The position numbers and the translations under genes were made by a program. From Cinclus cinclus (Eukaryota > Chordata > Aves > Passeriformes > Cinclidae): a stretch of 64,000 nucleotides of DNA. The stretch spans positions 7,497,334 through 7,561,333 of the forward strand of contig NC_085050.1 in the NCBI RefSeq assembly GCF_963662255.1, given 5' to 3'. Positions 50,400 to 62,300 of this stretch are shown here, in pieces; position 1 is the first letter of the stretch; every line of letters starts with the position of its first letter. The notes beneath the pieces were generated by a model. It was not told where the DNA came from and searched no databases. It saw nothing but the letters and a program-made list of their open reading frames with translations.

Positions 50400-51290
50400 A
50401 CTGCAACATGAAGGCAGCACGTCAGGAGAAACAAACACTAAATTTTGGGTTTGTAGCCCTGGACTAACATTAGGCCTGATCTGACCAACATCCTAGGTGG
50501 AGGTGTTGGTATCTGGATGTTTTTTTCTGTGAGGAAATTGAAGGTGTCATTAGCAGAGCACAGCCCTCTTCACTATGCAAGCACTATCTGTTTGCAAAAA
50601 CAATTTCAAGATGCAGCGTAATGTACATAAATCACTGACTGTATTCTTAGCTACAACAGCAAAAATGCACAAGCATGTAGGCACAAATGTACACAAATGC
50701 ATGTTATTATGATTTGCAGCTGTCAGAGTGGTTCCTGTCACCAAAAGAGCTAAACTTAATTTCCAATCTGGAACAAATCTTGATCTTAAAATAAAAAAAG
50801 AGCAAGCTGCATAAGTGTATGCACATTCTTCCACTGTAAATATCTTCCCAAGAATAGAGGGTCAAATCCTCAGTTGCTGTAGGCAAAATTTGACAGCTAA
50901 ATCCAGAGAAGCTGGCTGTTTTGATGGGTACTAGCTACAGATCTGATTCTGTGCATTTTCTAATCTTTTTATCAGGAGACCTTTCAAGTCCTGTAAGAAT
51001 ATAATGAAGGTGTCTATTAATGGCCATCTGCATCCTCCAGCACTACTTGTCTTGGCATCTAGATGGGGCTGAGGAGGTCTGGGTTTTGGTCCTGTCTGAA
51101 TCTCTAACTCAATGTGACATTGAGCATGTCCTTCATCACCTTTCTCACCACTGGTCACAGCATTCAGACCAGAGAAATCAAACTTCAGCTCACCAGATGG
51201 AGCAGAAAATGCTTTCAATCAAGATGAACTATTGCACAAACACAAGACTGTGTCTAATCTGCCTCTGAGTGCAGACTTCTGGACAATGCC
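50400..51290. other. unique non-coding DNA
   Basis: No gene, repeat or notable motif cluster was recognised. Confidence 0.55.
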
Positions 51291-51299
51291 TCCAAGTGT

Positions 51300-52110
51300 T
51301 TCCCCTGTACGTTCCCTCTCACTGGCACCCCCATTTGTCATTGTGGTGGTGATTTCTTGGCTGCACAAGGAAGTGCCACCTCCAGGCTGCTGCGACGATT
51401 CTGTGTGTCTCCTGGAAATGCTCTGTATGCCACTGGCCATACCCCAGAGGCACTTTGCAGCCCCCTTTTACAGATTGTGAGCCCTTGGCCAGGGCTGTCC
51501 TCCCTGTGTGTTTGTATAAGACTTCATGCACGGAGGCTCTGCCTCAGCTGGGGCCTCAAAAACACAGCTATAAAACCAGCTATAAATAACAGCGCACGAC
51601 AGGGTGTTAAACTCACTGATGGCATCTGAGTCATCACTTCGGCCTCTTGATGGCATGACCTTGGAGGTAGGCTGTTAAGTCTGTAAAAAATGTTTAGAAA
51701 AATAATAAAAAAAGTCTCTCAAGTCCAGTGTCTTGCTCCAGTGATAGCAAAAAGGGTAACAGGAGACTGTTGTACTCTGTGCTGCCTTTTCAGATCTTGT
51801 TTTTGTTTTCCTGCAAGGAGCAGGACATTATTGGCTTGTTTTTTGGTGCACACATGAAGCCTTTCATCAGTGCATGTTTCAGTAATGGGCCCCTGGATAT
51901 CAGTAACATTGACACATTCATACAATATCCCGCTCCGTGATTTGCAGCACTCCTACAGCTCCACACTATTAATGAATGAGTGACTCTTTTCATTACCTTG
52001 CCATAGATCAAGTGTTGGCCTCTGATTTTGACAGATGATTCAAATACATCTGGTTTTCCTAACTTGAGACCGCTCAGCTCCTCCAGCTAGTGCTAAATGA
52101 TGCTGTTTGC
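51300..52110. promoter_or_regulatory. candidate CpG-retaining regulatory block
   Basis: About ten CpGs fall in 800 bases with no simple repeat or CR1. The segment 51560-51660 has the successive words TATAAAACCAGCTATAAATA and GCGCACGAC, then GATGGCATCTGAGTCATCAC with a second GATGGCATGACC just after. The segment 51945-52100 holds opposed ATTAATGAATGAGTGACTC and TGATTTTGACAGATGATTC words, typical of AP-1- and TALE-type sites. Several overlapping frames lie on both strands but none is protein-like. Confidence 0.3.
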
Positions 52111-54105
52111 TAGAGAAGAATAAACTATTTTGGAGGGACGTACAAAAGGCACTTTGACTGCAGCACGGGCTGGGAGAGAACATGGCTGTGCCTTAAAAGT
52201 GGGTCTCAATGGGGAAAAAAAATCTACTTGAGTGAATTTTTTTCTGAGGTTGTTGAGATTTTGTTGGGGAGCAGACAAACTTTGCATGAAGAAAGTCAAC
52301 AACGGTCCCATTTATAACTTGTGAGGACCATGAAAGTTTCACTTTCTGTGCACAGTGAAAGATCCCTCTATCTATAGGGATTCCCCTTGACATTATGTGA
52401 CAAATGCACCCCAGTGCGATGCCAGCAGCTGCATTTTTCTTTGGTTTCTGACATACCACATCCTAAATTTAATTGCTCTAATTTGTTAACATTATTTTAT
52501 ACTTGACAAGTATCCTTTCTAAGGTTCTCACTGAGCCATGGCAGCTCACTCGCCACCTTAATGCCTTTGCAAAACTAAGAGACCCCTGTTAAGTCTGCTC
52601 TGGTGCAGCAGACTGCTGTACTTACTTGGACTAGCGCATGTATTTGCTTAAAATAGGAATAGGATAAAATTCAGGAGCAAACTCAAAGAGGAAAAAACAC
52701 CTTTTGCTTCCTCTAGAGGAGCCCCAGCCATAGAGCACAGAGATGTGGTGCTGCACTGTGTCTGACTTGTCTGACTCACTACTGCAATGCAGTTTAAATA
52801 ATTTGCCCACACTGGAGCAGTTGTATTCAGAAGAGTTGAAATAGGTCCTTGTTCCCTGACACGGCCTAGAGGAGGCAGGAGTGCCCACAGACATGGAAAA
52901 AGGAACATTTGCACTCTTTAAGTTAAAGGACTGTGAGAGTCTCAACTCCTGAAAAAGAGTGCAGGTGATGGACAAAGGATGGGCAGCAAGAGGGAAGGGT
53001 GGCATGCAAAGGTGTGCTCCCAGCTGTGCTCTGGGACTCTAGTTTTAAATGGGCACCAGGAGGATGAGGTTCTGCATACCAGGAGGCACAGCTCCATCTC
53101 TCTGGGGAACCTCAAGCCACGAGCCCTTTGCTAAGCTAGTCTGGCACCCAGGGCAGCTCTGGGATGGGCACAGAACAGAGAAGGGTACTGAGGTTACCAA
53201 AATGCGGAAAATCTTAAAGCTGCACTTGGAACATATATTAATCTTCTGCTGCAACCTCTCCTTCCTCCAGCAGCACCCCCAGCATACTGTTCCAGAACCT
53301 CTGGGTCCTGCCAAGGCTCTGCCAGTGACACTCCTATCTGGATACCTCCAGCAGGTTTTTTGCTTCAAGAACTGTGTATACAACCAAAGAAACTTCCAGC
53401 TCTTCATTTGCTGCTGGAATAGAGGAGGTGTAATGACTTGCACATGAGGATGGTGAACAACTCCCTGAGAGACCAAGCTAAATCTGACCTGGCATCTTTG
53501 TGCAGACCTCAGCCCCTGCACTGTCCAAAGCAGTGGCCCTTTGCACCATTCCCTCTGCAGGATAAGAGGGCTGAGCTGTGTTGCTCCTCATTACCAGAGC
53601 CCTACTGGCGAAAGGGGAGTCACAGAGCCCTGCAGATTTGGCATTTTGTCTCAGTGTGAAAGCACCCTGATAGTCATGGCTTTTCTAGGAGGGCTTTAGG
53701 CTGAGGAAGGAACAGCTCAGACAGATATATCTCACAGTAAAGGATATCCTGCTCAGCCAAAAAATAAAATCTACAGGAATTCAAATGACGAGGAAAACCT
53801 GGGCTTTACAACATTAGAAACTTCATATGATGAAATCCTTATCCTGTCCAGTTCTTACCCTAGGCCTGAGAGATATTGCTTCAGCCTAGGACCCTGGCAA
53901 GGCTCTTACCTAGCACTGAATGAGCTATAAAAGCTCTTAAACTACTAAAAGATTTCCAGGAAAGTCTCCAAGGTATTTGGATTTGAAGGGATGCAGAGGG
54001 GAAATCTTACATACTTATGTAGTTACATGCCTGAGTAGCTCTAAAAATCCCCTGTTTAGTCTGCAGCTAGTAGGGAGCAGCCCAGGTCTCCATGTTGCCA
54101 CCTGG
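52111..54105. other. unique non-coding DNA with an antisense pair of open frames
   Basis: The longest open frame in the window, minus 53045-53521 (158 codons), overlaps a plus-strand frame at 53049-53447 (132 codons). Neither has a recognisable domain. The overlap probably reflects a local shortage of stop triplets on both strands. No gene is supported. Confidence 0.5.
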
Positions 54106-54109
54106 ATAT

Positions 54110-54645
54110 TGGCGCTGGCTGCAAATTTGGCTGCAAATTCTGTGTCCAGTTTTGTGCCCTGCACAGCAAGAAGGACATGGAGGACCTGGAGCATGTCCAG
54201 AGTAGGGAATGGAGCTGGGAAAAGGTCTGGAGCATAGGTTTTATGAGGAATGGCTGAGGCATCTGGGGGTGTTCAGCCTGCAGAAAAAGGAGGCTCATGG
54301 GGACCTTCGCACTCTCCACAACTCCTTGACAAGAGGTGCTAGTGAGGTGGGCTCAGCCTCCTCCTCCAAGTGACAAGAAATAAGAAAAGAGGCAATGGCC
54401 TCAAAATTGCACCAGGAGAGGTTTAGGTCAGGTTTTAAAGAAAGCTTCTTCATTGAAAGAGTGGAACAAGCTCCCCAGAGAAGTGGTGGAATTGCCATCT
54501 GTGGAAGTGTTCAAAAAGTGTGTGTGGATGGGGCACTTGAGGAGCATGATTCAGGGGTGAACACGCTGGTGTTCAGTTAATGTTTGGACTTGATGATGGT
54601 GGAATTATTTTCCTACCTTAAAGATTCCACATTTATGTGATTCTT
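54110..54645 (+). mobile_element. CR1 LINE, C-terminal reverse transcriptase remnant plus 3' UTR
   Basis: This is the longest CR1 copy here, about 535 bases. The first part matches the end of CR1 ORF2: GTCCAGTTTTGTGCCCTGCA, then CAGCAAGAAGGACATGGAGG and GAGCATGTCCAGAGTAGG. One frame reads HSKKDMEDLEHVQS, the decayed tail of the reverse transcriptase protein, before a stop. GTTCAGCCTGCAGAAAAAGG and the 3' UTR words AGGAGAGGTTTAGGTCAGG and CCCCAGAGAAGTGGTGGAAT come next, then GGACTTGATGATG and the tail-like TTTATGTGATTCTT. It is 5' truncated and frame-broken, so it cannot move. Confidence 0.93.
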
Positions 54646-54649
54646 GGCC

Positions 54650-55895
54650 TTCGCTATCCATGGCACAGCTTCTAACCTTGGTGAGACAAGTATCTGTGCC
54701 CAGCTCAGCCACTGGCTTGAGTTGCGGCTGAAAGCAAATTAAAAAAAGCTCCACATGACAAGGATTTAGGTGTCTCCCTAGAGAAGAACAGTCTTTTCAA
54801 GATCAAAAGGGCATAAAATCCAAAAAGTAGTAAAAATATTCACACTTCAGAGCCCCAACCTGCTCTCTCTAAGTGTCCACTAGAGGGCTTCTTGTACTTT
54901 CCACTGAAATGCCAGCTCTTGGAAGCAGATGGGGGATTCCAGAGGCAGGATGGCAAGGATGGGAGCAGGAATAGCCTGCAGAGCCAAGGGACATCACAGT
55001 CTGTGCCCACACTGGCACCCTGAGGCAGGACTGGGGCTCATCCATGCAGGCCTCCCTGAAAGCTCTGGTACTGGCAGGAGAAAGTGCAGCCTCATCTCTG
55101 GGGTGCCAATTCTAGAAGTCTTTTATTAAAACCCACAGGGGAAGCATGGCTTTTCCAGAGAAAGCACCTGTGCTCATCTATCTGAGCCATTTGCCACCTT
55201 ATTTAATGGTCAGTTCTCACAATGAGTCTATGCAAAACTCACTCACCACCCCTGTCCTGGCACTGCTTTTGCCCCTCTGTTGTGGCACAATGATGAGCCA
55301 AGCCTTCTGCTGCCCTTCTCCCTAAAACCTGGTCACACTCATACCAGGAAGGAGGATGAAATTCATCTCCAGATTTGCCATGAGATTCTGATACAGGAGG
55401 AAGAGGTAAAGGGACAGCAAAATGGTGATTTTTGAGCTTAGAACAGTATTTATGAGATGTCATTATCCAGATTAATTTCCTGCTGCTGCTGTACTCACAG
55501 GAAGCAGTCATGCATGGTTCAATTACTTCCCCATGGTCATGAAGACTTAAAGGTAGGTAAGATGGACTGATATGAGAAACACTGCTTCAAAAAACCATCA
55601 GTGGATATTTTCCCAAGTGCTGCAGGTACAGGGTGGCAGGGTGCAGTACCGAAAGCTTTATTAGCTCCAGTGTACAAACCCATAGACTCTCTCCATCTGT
55701 CAGGAGTGTGAGCATTTTAATCTCCAAGCACTTGTGAAGCACATCAGCATCACTTTCCTTTTTAACCATCAACAGAACAGAGTTGGAAAGAGGCAAAGTG
55801 TTTTCCTTCAGGCCATCCAAAGGAATGAGGACAAAGGTGAAGGAGTCACTTGCAAAAGGAAAATAAAAATCCTTTAAGCTAATCTACCTATTTTG
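54650..55895. other. unique non-coding DNA, no gene seen
   Basis: No exon or repeat was recognised. Confidence 0.55.
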
Positions 55896-55897
55896 AG

Positions 55898-56065
55898 TGT
55901 GTTTTTTTTCAAAATTATAATATAAAACAAAAAAAAATTTATAAAATACAAAACATTAAACAAAACAGAAAACCCCAAAAGATGGCAGAGGAATCAGAAA
56001 AAAAAAAATAAATCAGCATTTCCTTAAAAGTTAAGCAAAAGATTTTGGTTTCTTAAAAAAATTAA
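55898..56065. repeat. A-rich low-complexity tract
   Basis: Mostly A with AAAC, AAAT and AAAAT words, opening with an 8-base T run. It may be an eroded retroposon tail, but no element body is recognisable. Confidence 0.75.
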
Positions 56066-56279
56066 CAGCAAAAGTGAGTGCCCGTTCTGTCCTAACACAA
56101 CCCTGAGTTTTTCACAAGAAAGCATTTTTGGTAGCAAATTGGCATGGATCTGGTGGCCAGCTGGGGGTCTTTGGCTGGTTGCTGTGCCTGTGGTGCTGGC
56201 CCCTCTGGCTGGTGGCTGGTGAGGTGTGATCCCAGCCCAGGGTCCTGTGTGTGCCAGCACAGCTTTGTCTGGCTGACTC

Positions 56280-57250
56280 TGCGTTACCATCAGGCTTGTT
56301 TGGGAAACGTCTCGCTGACACTGAAGGCGAGGGTCACATCTTCAAAGCACGTAGTGCTCATAATTGGAGCCAGATTTCTGGAGGAGCTCTGCTCTCATTT
56401 AAACACCTAAAGAAAGTGACTGGATTGTCTCCCCCAGCTGCTCCTGCGGCGGGAAATAAGAGCTGCTACAGGCTGACTCCAGCCCTAGATAAATAATAAT
56501 GAATGAAAGTCATTATAGGGGATGAATTTGCAAATATTTAAAGTTTCAAAGCATGGATTTTGTTAATTAAATAATGCTAATAATGCAACATTGGTCTGAC
56601 CTAAAGGTTAATGTAAAATAGCTGTCTTTGGTGAGAATCTCTCTCTTCACAAATTCCCTGAAGTAAATGAAACTTTTTCAGGTTTCATCTGGCTTTGAAA
56701 GCTGAACTGATTGAATCAAAACTTTTCTATGGGGTTCATTCATCCCTTCTGTATGCTTTCAGACAAGCCTGTGGCCATCAAGAAATAACACAGCCTGCAC
56801 AGATTGTGGATTAAAAAGTTTACCTTTCTTAATAACTTTGTTCACTCCTTTTTTTTTCGCCTACTTGTTTTACGTGCGATAGTATTGTTAAAGAGAGCTA
56901 TGATTATTTAGAGGGAATCCAAGTTAGGATTTAGAAAACCTGGTTACGTGTGGAAAAAAAGAAACTATTGTGTAATGTAATTGAGTTTAAATAGTTTTGA
57001 TACTACCAAAATAATTCTGTGGCTCTTGTTTAATTTGTCTGTCTATATTCTCTTTTTCCCTCTCCAGACCTTTTCATATGCAGTGAGAGACACATATCAT
57101 GGTGATGTGTATGCTAAGAAAACCTTAGCTATAACATTAGAAAACTCCAGTTAATTTGATTGTGGGTGTCATTGGGTTCAGAAATATTGATATGATTTTG
57201 TAGATGTTTTAAAGTCTAGGATGGTATTTTCCCTAAATTAAAATGATGAA
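56280..57250. promoter_or_regulatory. candidate conserved non-coding block
   Basis: About eleven CpGs fall in 56280-56960. Dense homeodomain-type AT motifs follow one another, such as GATAAATAATAATGAATG near 56488 and GTTAATTAAATAATGC near 56559. A poly-T then TTCGCC occurs near 56850, with ACGTGCGATAG just after. No CR1 or simple repeat interrupts about a kilobase. This mix resembles a vertebrate conserved enhancer. The first 150 bases are GC-richer and could be a separate element. No conservation was computed. Confidence 0.38.
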
Positions 57251-58000
57251 AAATCCTTTAAATGTCAGAAGTAGTGCCATGCCTTTAAAGAGGGCTTTGG
57301 AAGCAAAAATCCCTGTTCTATCGTAACCTTCTTGGGTAATTTCTGTGGGACAGGATTTTTTAAATGGAGATAAGGTATCTATCAATTCATAATCTTTTCA
57401 AAAGCTGACCTGAGATTTTGTGCCTCAATTTCTCTAACTCCGTATCAGAGTGATGTGATGCTAAACACATCAAAAGCTGGGAAGTGATTAGATGGTACAG
57501 TACTGGGACAGGGGTGTTTGCCCCTCCTCACAAGGCACAGGACATGTCCCAGCACAGGCACCAGAGGCATGGCTTAGTGGGACAGCACCTACCCTGAGAT
57601 GTTCCTGCTCTGCTCAAGGTCAGTGATTTCTACATCTTAATGTGAGCTCCCAGCTCACCTCTCCAGGCTGTGAAATGTTTGATGTGGGATGTGTCATGGT
57701 GAGAGCTAAATGACCTCTCCTGTGCCCATTGAGAATGAAGACGTTGCAGAATGAAACACAAAATCAAGTCTCAAATATGCAAGAGTAAGGAGGAAAGGAG
57801 CTGGTACTTATATCTCTGTTAAAATTTTTGGCTCCATCTCTAGCCTCTCTACACTTTTTGGAAAAGTTGGAGAGTTTTAAACCCTCCTGTTTTTTGCCTG
57901 AGGAGAGTTGATGGATGCTGGGCTAACAGCTAACACACATGTGCAGCTTTTGACAGCCAAACTGGTGCCTCTGGGAGGAGCTTCCCCTTTTTCAGCAAAG
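57251..58000. other. unique non-coding DNA
   Basis: Nothing recognisable precedes the CACTT array. Confidence 0.55.
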
Positions 58001-58006
58001 TATGAT

Positions 58007-58107
58007 CACTTCACTTCACTTCACTTCACTTCACTTCACTTCACTTCACTTCACTTCACTTCACTTCACTTCACTTCACTTCACTTCACTTCACTTCACT
58101 TCACTTC
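58007..58107. repeat. (CACTT)20 perfect pentanucleotide array
   Basis: Twenty uninterrupted CACTT units over about 101 bases, with no visible mismatch. Because five and three share no factor, all three plus frames give the same cyclic pentapeptide (FTSLH) without stops, while the reverse complement meets TGA every 15 bases. This fully explains the 100-codon plus-strand frame at 57908-58210, which is not a gene. Perfect homogeneity implies a young or actively slipping locus. Confidence 0.98.
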
Positions 58108-58109
58108 CA

Positions 58110-59155
58110 GACTCTTGTCCTGGTCTTCTTGTGAGTTTAGGGGCAGAAATAGACTCTCCTGTCCATTAGAGTCTAAAGTGAATATCTCCATCTCTCTCCA
58201 AGCCCCTTGAAGATGCTCCAGAAAAGGAGCAGCTTCTGATAGCCTGCAGCCATACAGCTCTTATCACTTGTCTCCAACAGCAGTCAGATTTTCTGAACTA
58301 CTTTGGTCTGGCAAGGCTTGGATCTGGATCCAGTATTGTAGGTCATGCTGAAAGCTTGATATCACAGGTCTGCAGTGGAATCAGAGACCACACTGTCTAA
58401 TTGCAACCTTGTCCAACCACTAAATAGCATTCTGTGGAGATAAAGCCTGTCTTTAGTCCTTCCCCAAAAATACTGGGCCTTTGCCAGGAAGGAAAAATGC
58501 TCGGAACATAAACATAACTGAATAAAAAAAAGTAGCAGGATTGAGAGGAGATATTTTCCAATAGACAGCCTGTAATTTGCCATGGATGTGGTAACTTAGC
58601 CAAAATAATTGAATTCTATGTGTTTCCAAAGGGTGTCTGCCAGTGTTGGCACACTTGGGTTGGGTGGTTGGTAACATGATATGGAATCTTTCATCTCAGA
58701 TTTGCTTCTCTGAGAACTACCCCAATCAATTTTGTTGATCATAAACATCACCCAGCCATAAGCATCATAATTATTCCCCCCGGGTGGCTTTTTTGGTGGT
58801 ATCTGTGAAATACGCAAACATTTCTGGCTCCCCAAGGAGAGGAGCATGCTCCCCACATCCAGGAACACTCTTGCTGGCTGGTAATCTCATTGGACTGTGA
58901 GTTACCCATCTCCTCTTTGAGAGTCTTAGTCAAAATGGATGGCAGCCAGCTCATGTGTTCAAAAGTTTGAAAGGCAACTTTCTGCTGAGTGGACAGACAG
59001 CTTCCCAACTGCTTCTCGAGGGAACACAGGAAAGAAAGACATCACAGTGTTTGAAAGTATTTTTCAGGTGGGGAAATGGAAAACAAGGCTGGAAGAGAGC
59101 TTCAGAAGGCATTTCATCTTTCCCTGCCCCAAGGCAAGATCAGCTAGACCTGGCC
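58110..59155. other. unique non-coding DNA
   Basis: Several short overlapping frames on both strands have no recognisable domain. No transposon was seen. Confidence 0.55.
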
Positions 59156-59159
59156 AACT

Positions 59160-59330
59160 TCTTACAGAGATTTCTCCACTCTCTTTTTGAAAATGTCTTG
59201 TGGTAGGCACTCCATGCCTTGCCCAAACTCAGACACCAGCCTTTCTCCTAATATCTATCTGGAATCTTTCTACTTGCAGGGTCAACCCTCCTCTTTTTGT
59301 CCCCAGGGAAATATGGAGAATGGCTTATTG
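59160..59330 (-). mobile_element. probable ancient CR1 LINE fragment, antisense
   Basis: On the plus strand the order of words resembles the reverse complement of an older CR1 3' region: CTTACAGAGATTTCTCCACT, then CTCTTTTTGAAAATGTCTTG, GGCACTCCATGCCTTGCCC, TTTCTCCTAATATCTATCTG, and a CTACTTGCAGGGTCAACCCT segment followed by TTTTTGTCCCC. Compare the usual pattern: 'last-ditch' TCTTGAAAACCTCCA, then TTCCACAACCTCCC, TTTTCCTAATGTCCAACC, and GCTTCTTGTCC. Divergence is heavy, so chance resemblance is not excluded. Confidence 0.45.
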
Positions 59331-62300
59331 CTTTTCTTAAGGAGTGTTCTCTCAGTCAGAGGTCAACCAAATATTGGTAAATGACTTGCCACACTCTCCC
59401 TGTAAGTAAAGCATCTTCCTAGAAAACAGATAGGGTTGGGACACTATGCTATGAGCAAATGTAATCAGGATCACAGTTCATATACATAAACTAACTACTC
59501 AATTGGATACTGAAAATCACAGATTTCATGGAGATGGAGACTCTTTGATGTACTTCACTATTCCCTACAATTCTTCTATAGATTATTTTCTTGGATTCAC
59601 AGGTGATCTTGTCTACCTCACAAGGGCTTGTGAGCTTTCTGCCTCACTTGCTAAAATATTTTTTCTCTTAAATCCTTTCCTCTAATTAAGCTAAACTGGA
59701 TGGAAGAAGACAAAAATTGCTCCCAGCCCCTGCTTAGTTTTGAAGTGTGCTGCTAAGTTTCCTCAAGACCTGAAAAAGTATATTTGTGTCCACCTGTTTA
59801 CCTACTTTTCTTAAAAGAATAGTCAATGGCCAAATTGATCCTCTTCCAAATCCTCATTCCTCACAGAGGAAGCCTAAAATCCGTGGAACTTCAGTGGGTG
59901 GGTTGCGCTGATGCCAAAGGTGTACCAGGAATCAAAGTCCAAGATCAGGTGTGCTGGGCACACCTGTCTATGGCTTGGGCAGAGCCACTGAAAGCTGATG
60001 CTGGAAGCTGATTCAAGAAGGCAGTGAAGAGTGTGGGCAGAGACTGTGGGGTGCCCAGAGGGCATGGAGATGGATGTGAGGCTGGAGATGGATATGGAGA
60101 AAAAGGAAATGTGGGATCAACAAAGAAATAATAAGGCAGCAAGAAAAAAAGTCTATTTCAAAGATAATAATCCTATTCCTCCCTTAAGAATGCCTCTTGT
60201 CCATCTGCTGCTGAACCCTTTTTTGTACCCCTGCACACCAAGGGCTGGATTCCTATCAAGGTTCGGGTGCTTCACTGCCCTTTCCAGCTCCTGTGCTGTG
60301 TCTCCCTCCCGACCCAGCATGGCTATGGATCTTGGCCTGAGAACCTCACAGGTGTTTAAATGAAAAATAAGAACTACCCTGAGGCTGGAAAAGTCCGAAC
60401 TTGCCTTGCTGCTTTCCAGCTTTGCCCTGGAGTGTTGCCACTCACCTTAAGTGACTTTCTGTGCTGTGGGCAAAAGGGAACCAGGGCCAATCTCTCAGCC
60501 CTGTGCCTCTCTCAGAGATGTTATCTGCCTTTTTCTTGTCTCTGTTGGATTGACCAAATGAAGCTGCCCGCATGAGCACAGCAGCGCTGTGGGAGCAGAC
60601 TCCATTGTTCTCTGGACTGGAACCTGCTGACTATTTAAATAAAACAACTCATTATCTGCCACTACCTCCTCTGTAACCTGAATTGCTGTCAGAACATACT
60701 GTCCCCACAATCACTTCCCTCCTGCTGGGACATCTTTTCCTGTGTTTACCCATGTCCTTTAAGTAATGCTTAGAGCCAAGTGTCCATGCTGTGAGAGAAA
60801 CACATATTTTAATGGTTTAGCTTCCGTAAAGCTTGGAGCGTACAGCAGGAAGGAGAAAGATTGTTAAACCCCAGTCATATGCCTACAGATCTTGCTTTGA
60901 ATCCATAAGGATGGCAAGCAAAGTGAATTTGATAGGGGCACTCTCAAACCCAGTAATTTTCCTTGCTTCTCTTTAGAGGAAGAGCTGTAGAGGCAGTCAG
61001 TAGGACAGCGGCATGCAGGGTATCTATGCAGCATCATCTGGGTGTGCAGTGAGGCCTTGAAAAGCCTGAAAAGACCCTAATGTGACATAGCCACAGACCT
61101 AAGCATAGATCTGGATGGCAGATCAGGTTATTCAGGGATGGTGGAGTCCTGGGGTAGATTCTCATAGTGATGGATTCATTACCTTCCTTTCTGCAACACC
61201 AGAGATCTCCCTGAGCACCACTATCATGTTACAATCTCAATGAAGAGAGATAATCTTCATTTCCCTCTAACATCAACCTGTTTAACATATCACAGAAACC
61301 TCCTTTTCTGAAAATTCTGCTAGTAGTCTGTCTGCAAAGAGATACAGGGAGTTAAGATGTAAAAAGCCTGGATCATTAAAGCACATGTTTGAGGTCTTAT
61401 ATATGGGGACTTCTGCTAAACTCTTTGCCTGAGTTCCATCTCTGTTGTCATGCACAGAATAACCTAAAATTAAAAGCCTCTGCCCTTGGAAACTCCCTGC
61501 ATAGGAAAGCAGGAGCAGGTGGTTTTGTGCACACATTGGATTTATGCAAATGCTCTTTGATCCTCATATGAACACAAATGAAAAGGTGGACAAACACCCC
61601 GCTTTTATTTCTCCATAGTTAGAAAGGGGTGGGGAAATGCAACAAAAACCTGTTCTTTCAGTGTTGGAAGCTGAAACTGTGCACATTACACTGTGTATTG
61701 CAGTCACAGATCCTTGTAAAGGTGAGCAATGGCCAGAACAGTTCCTTGTTTCCCTTAAACTGAACCTGTAAGTGCATAGGAAATTGTCCATCAAAGCCAG
61801 CAGTAACATAATGCTCAATAAAAGTTATGCCAGGCAGGGAGCTTAATATGACACGAATCACACAGTAAAACAGCCATGTGGGGAGGATAAGAGTTTACAT
61901 AAAATTAAAGTTGAAACATAATTTATCCCTTTTCTGGAAAAGTAAGGAACTGCTAACTGTACAATGAGAAAACTAAACTGCACTGGACCCTGACTGCATC
62001 AAGTGCTGTTACAGAGTTTTTGTCAGTGATGGGTTATGACGGGAGCCATATGACAGTCACTACTGTTTGAACAGTTTGTTGAGGCAAACACACACTTCAC
62101 CACGATGTCTGATAGCCATCATGCTGCAATTCCAAATGGGACTTGCTTTTGTCATTGTGCTTGCCTCCTTTCCAGAGGACTATTTTTGTTTCACTTTCCA
62201 ATTACAGCAATTCCATTCTGATCTTGGCTCTCCATCAGGCACACTGAAGGCTCTGGGCTTGAGGAATTGTGAAGTAATTCTATATCCTCTGAGGCTTCAG

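Noticed and set aside
53438..53659. Continuation exon after the antisense frame pair
   Set aside because: A short frame with no family resemblance and no convincing splice sites.
57908..58210. Repeat protein with FTSLH units
   Set aside because: The perfect pentanucleotide array gives the same peptide cycle in every plus frame; there is no coding signal outside the array.
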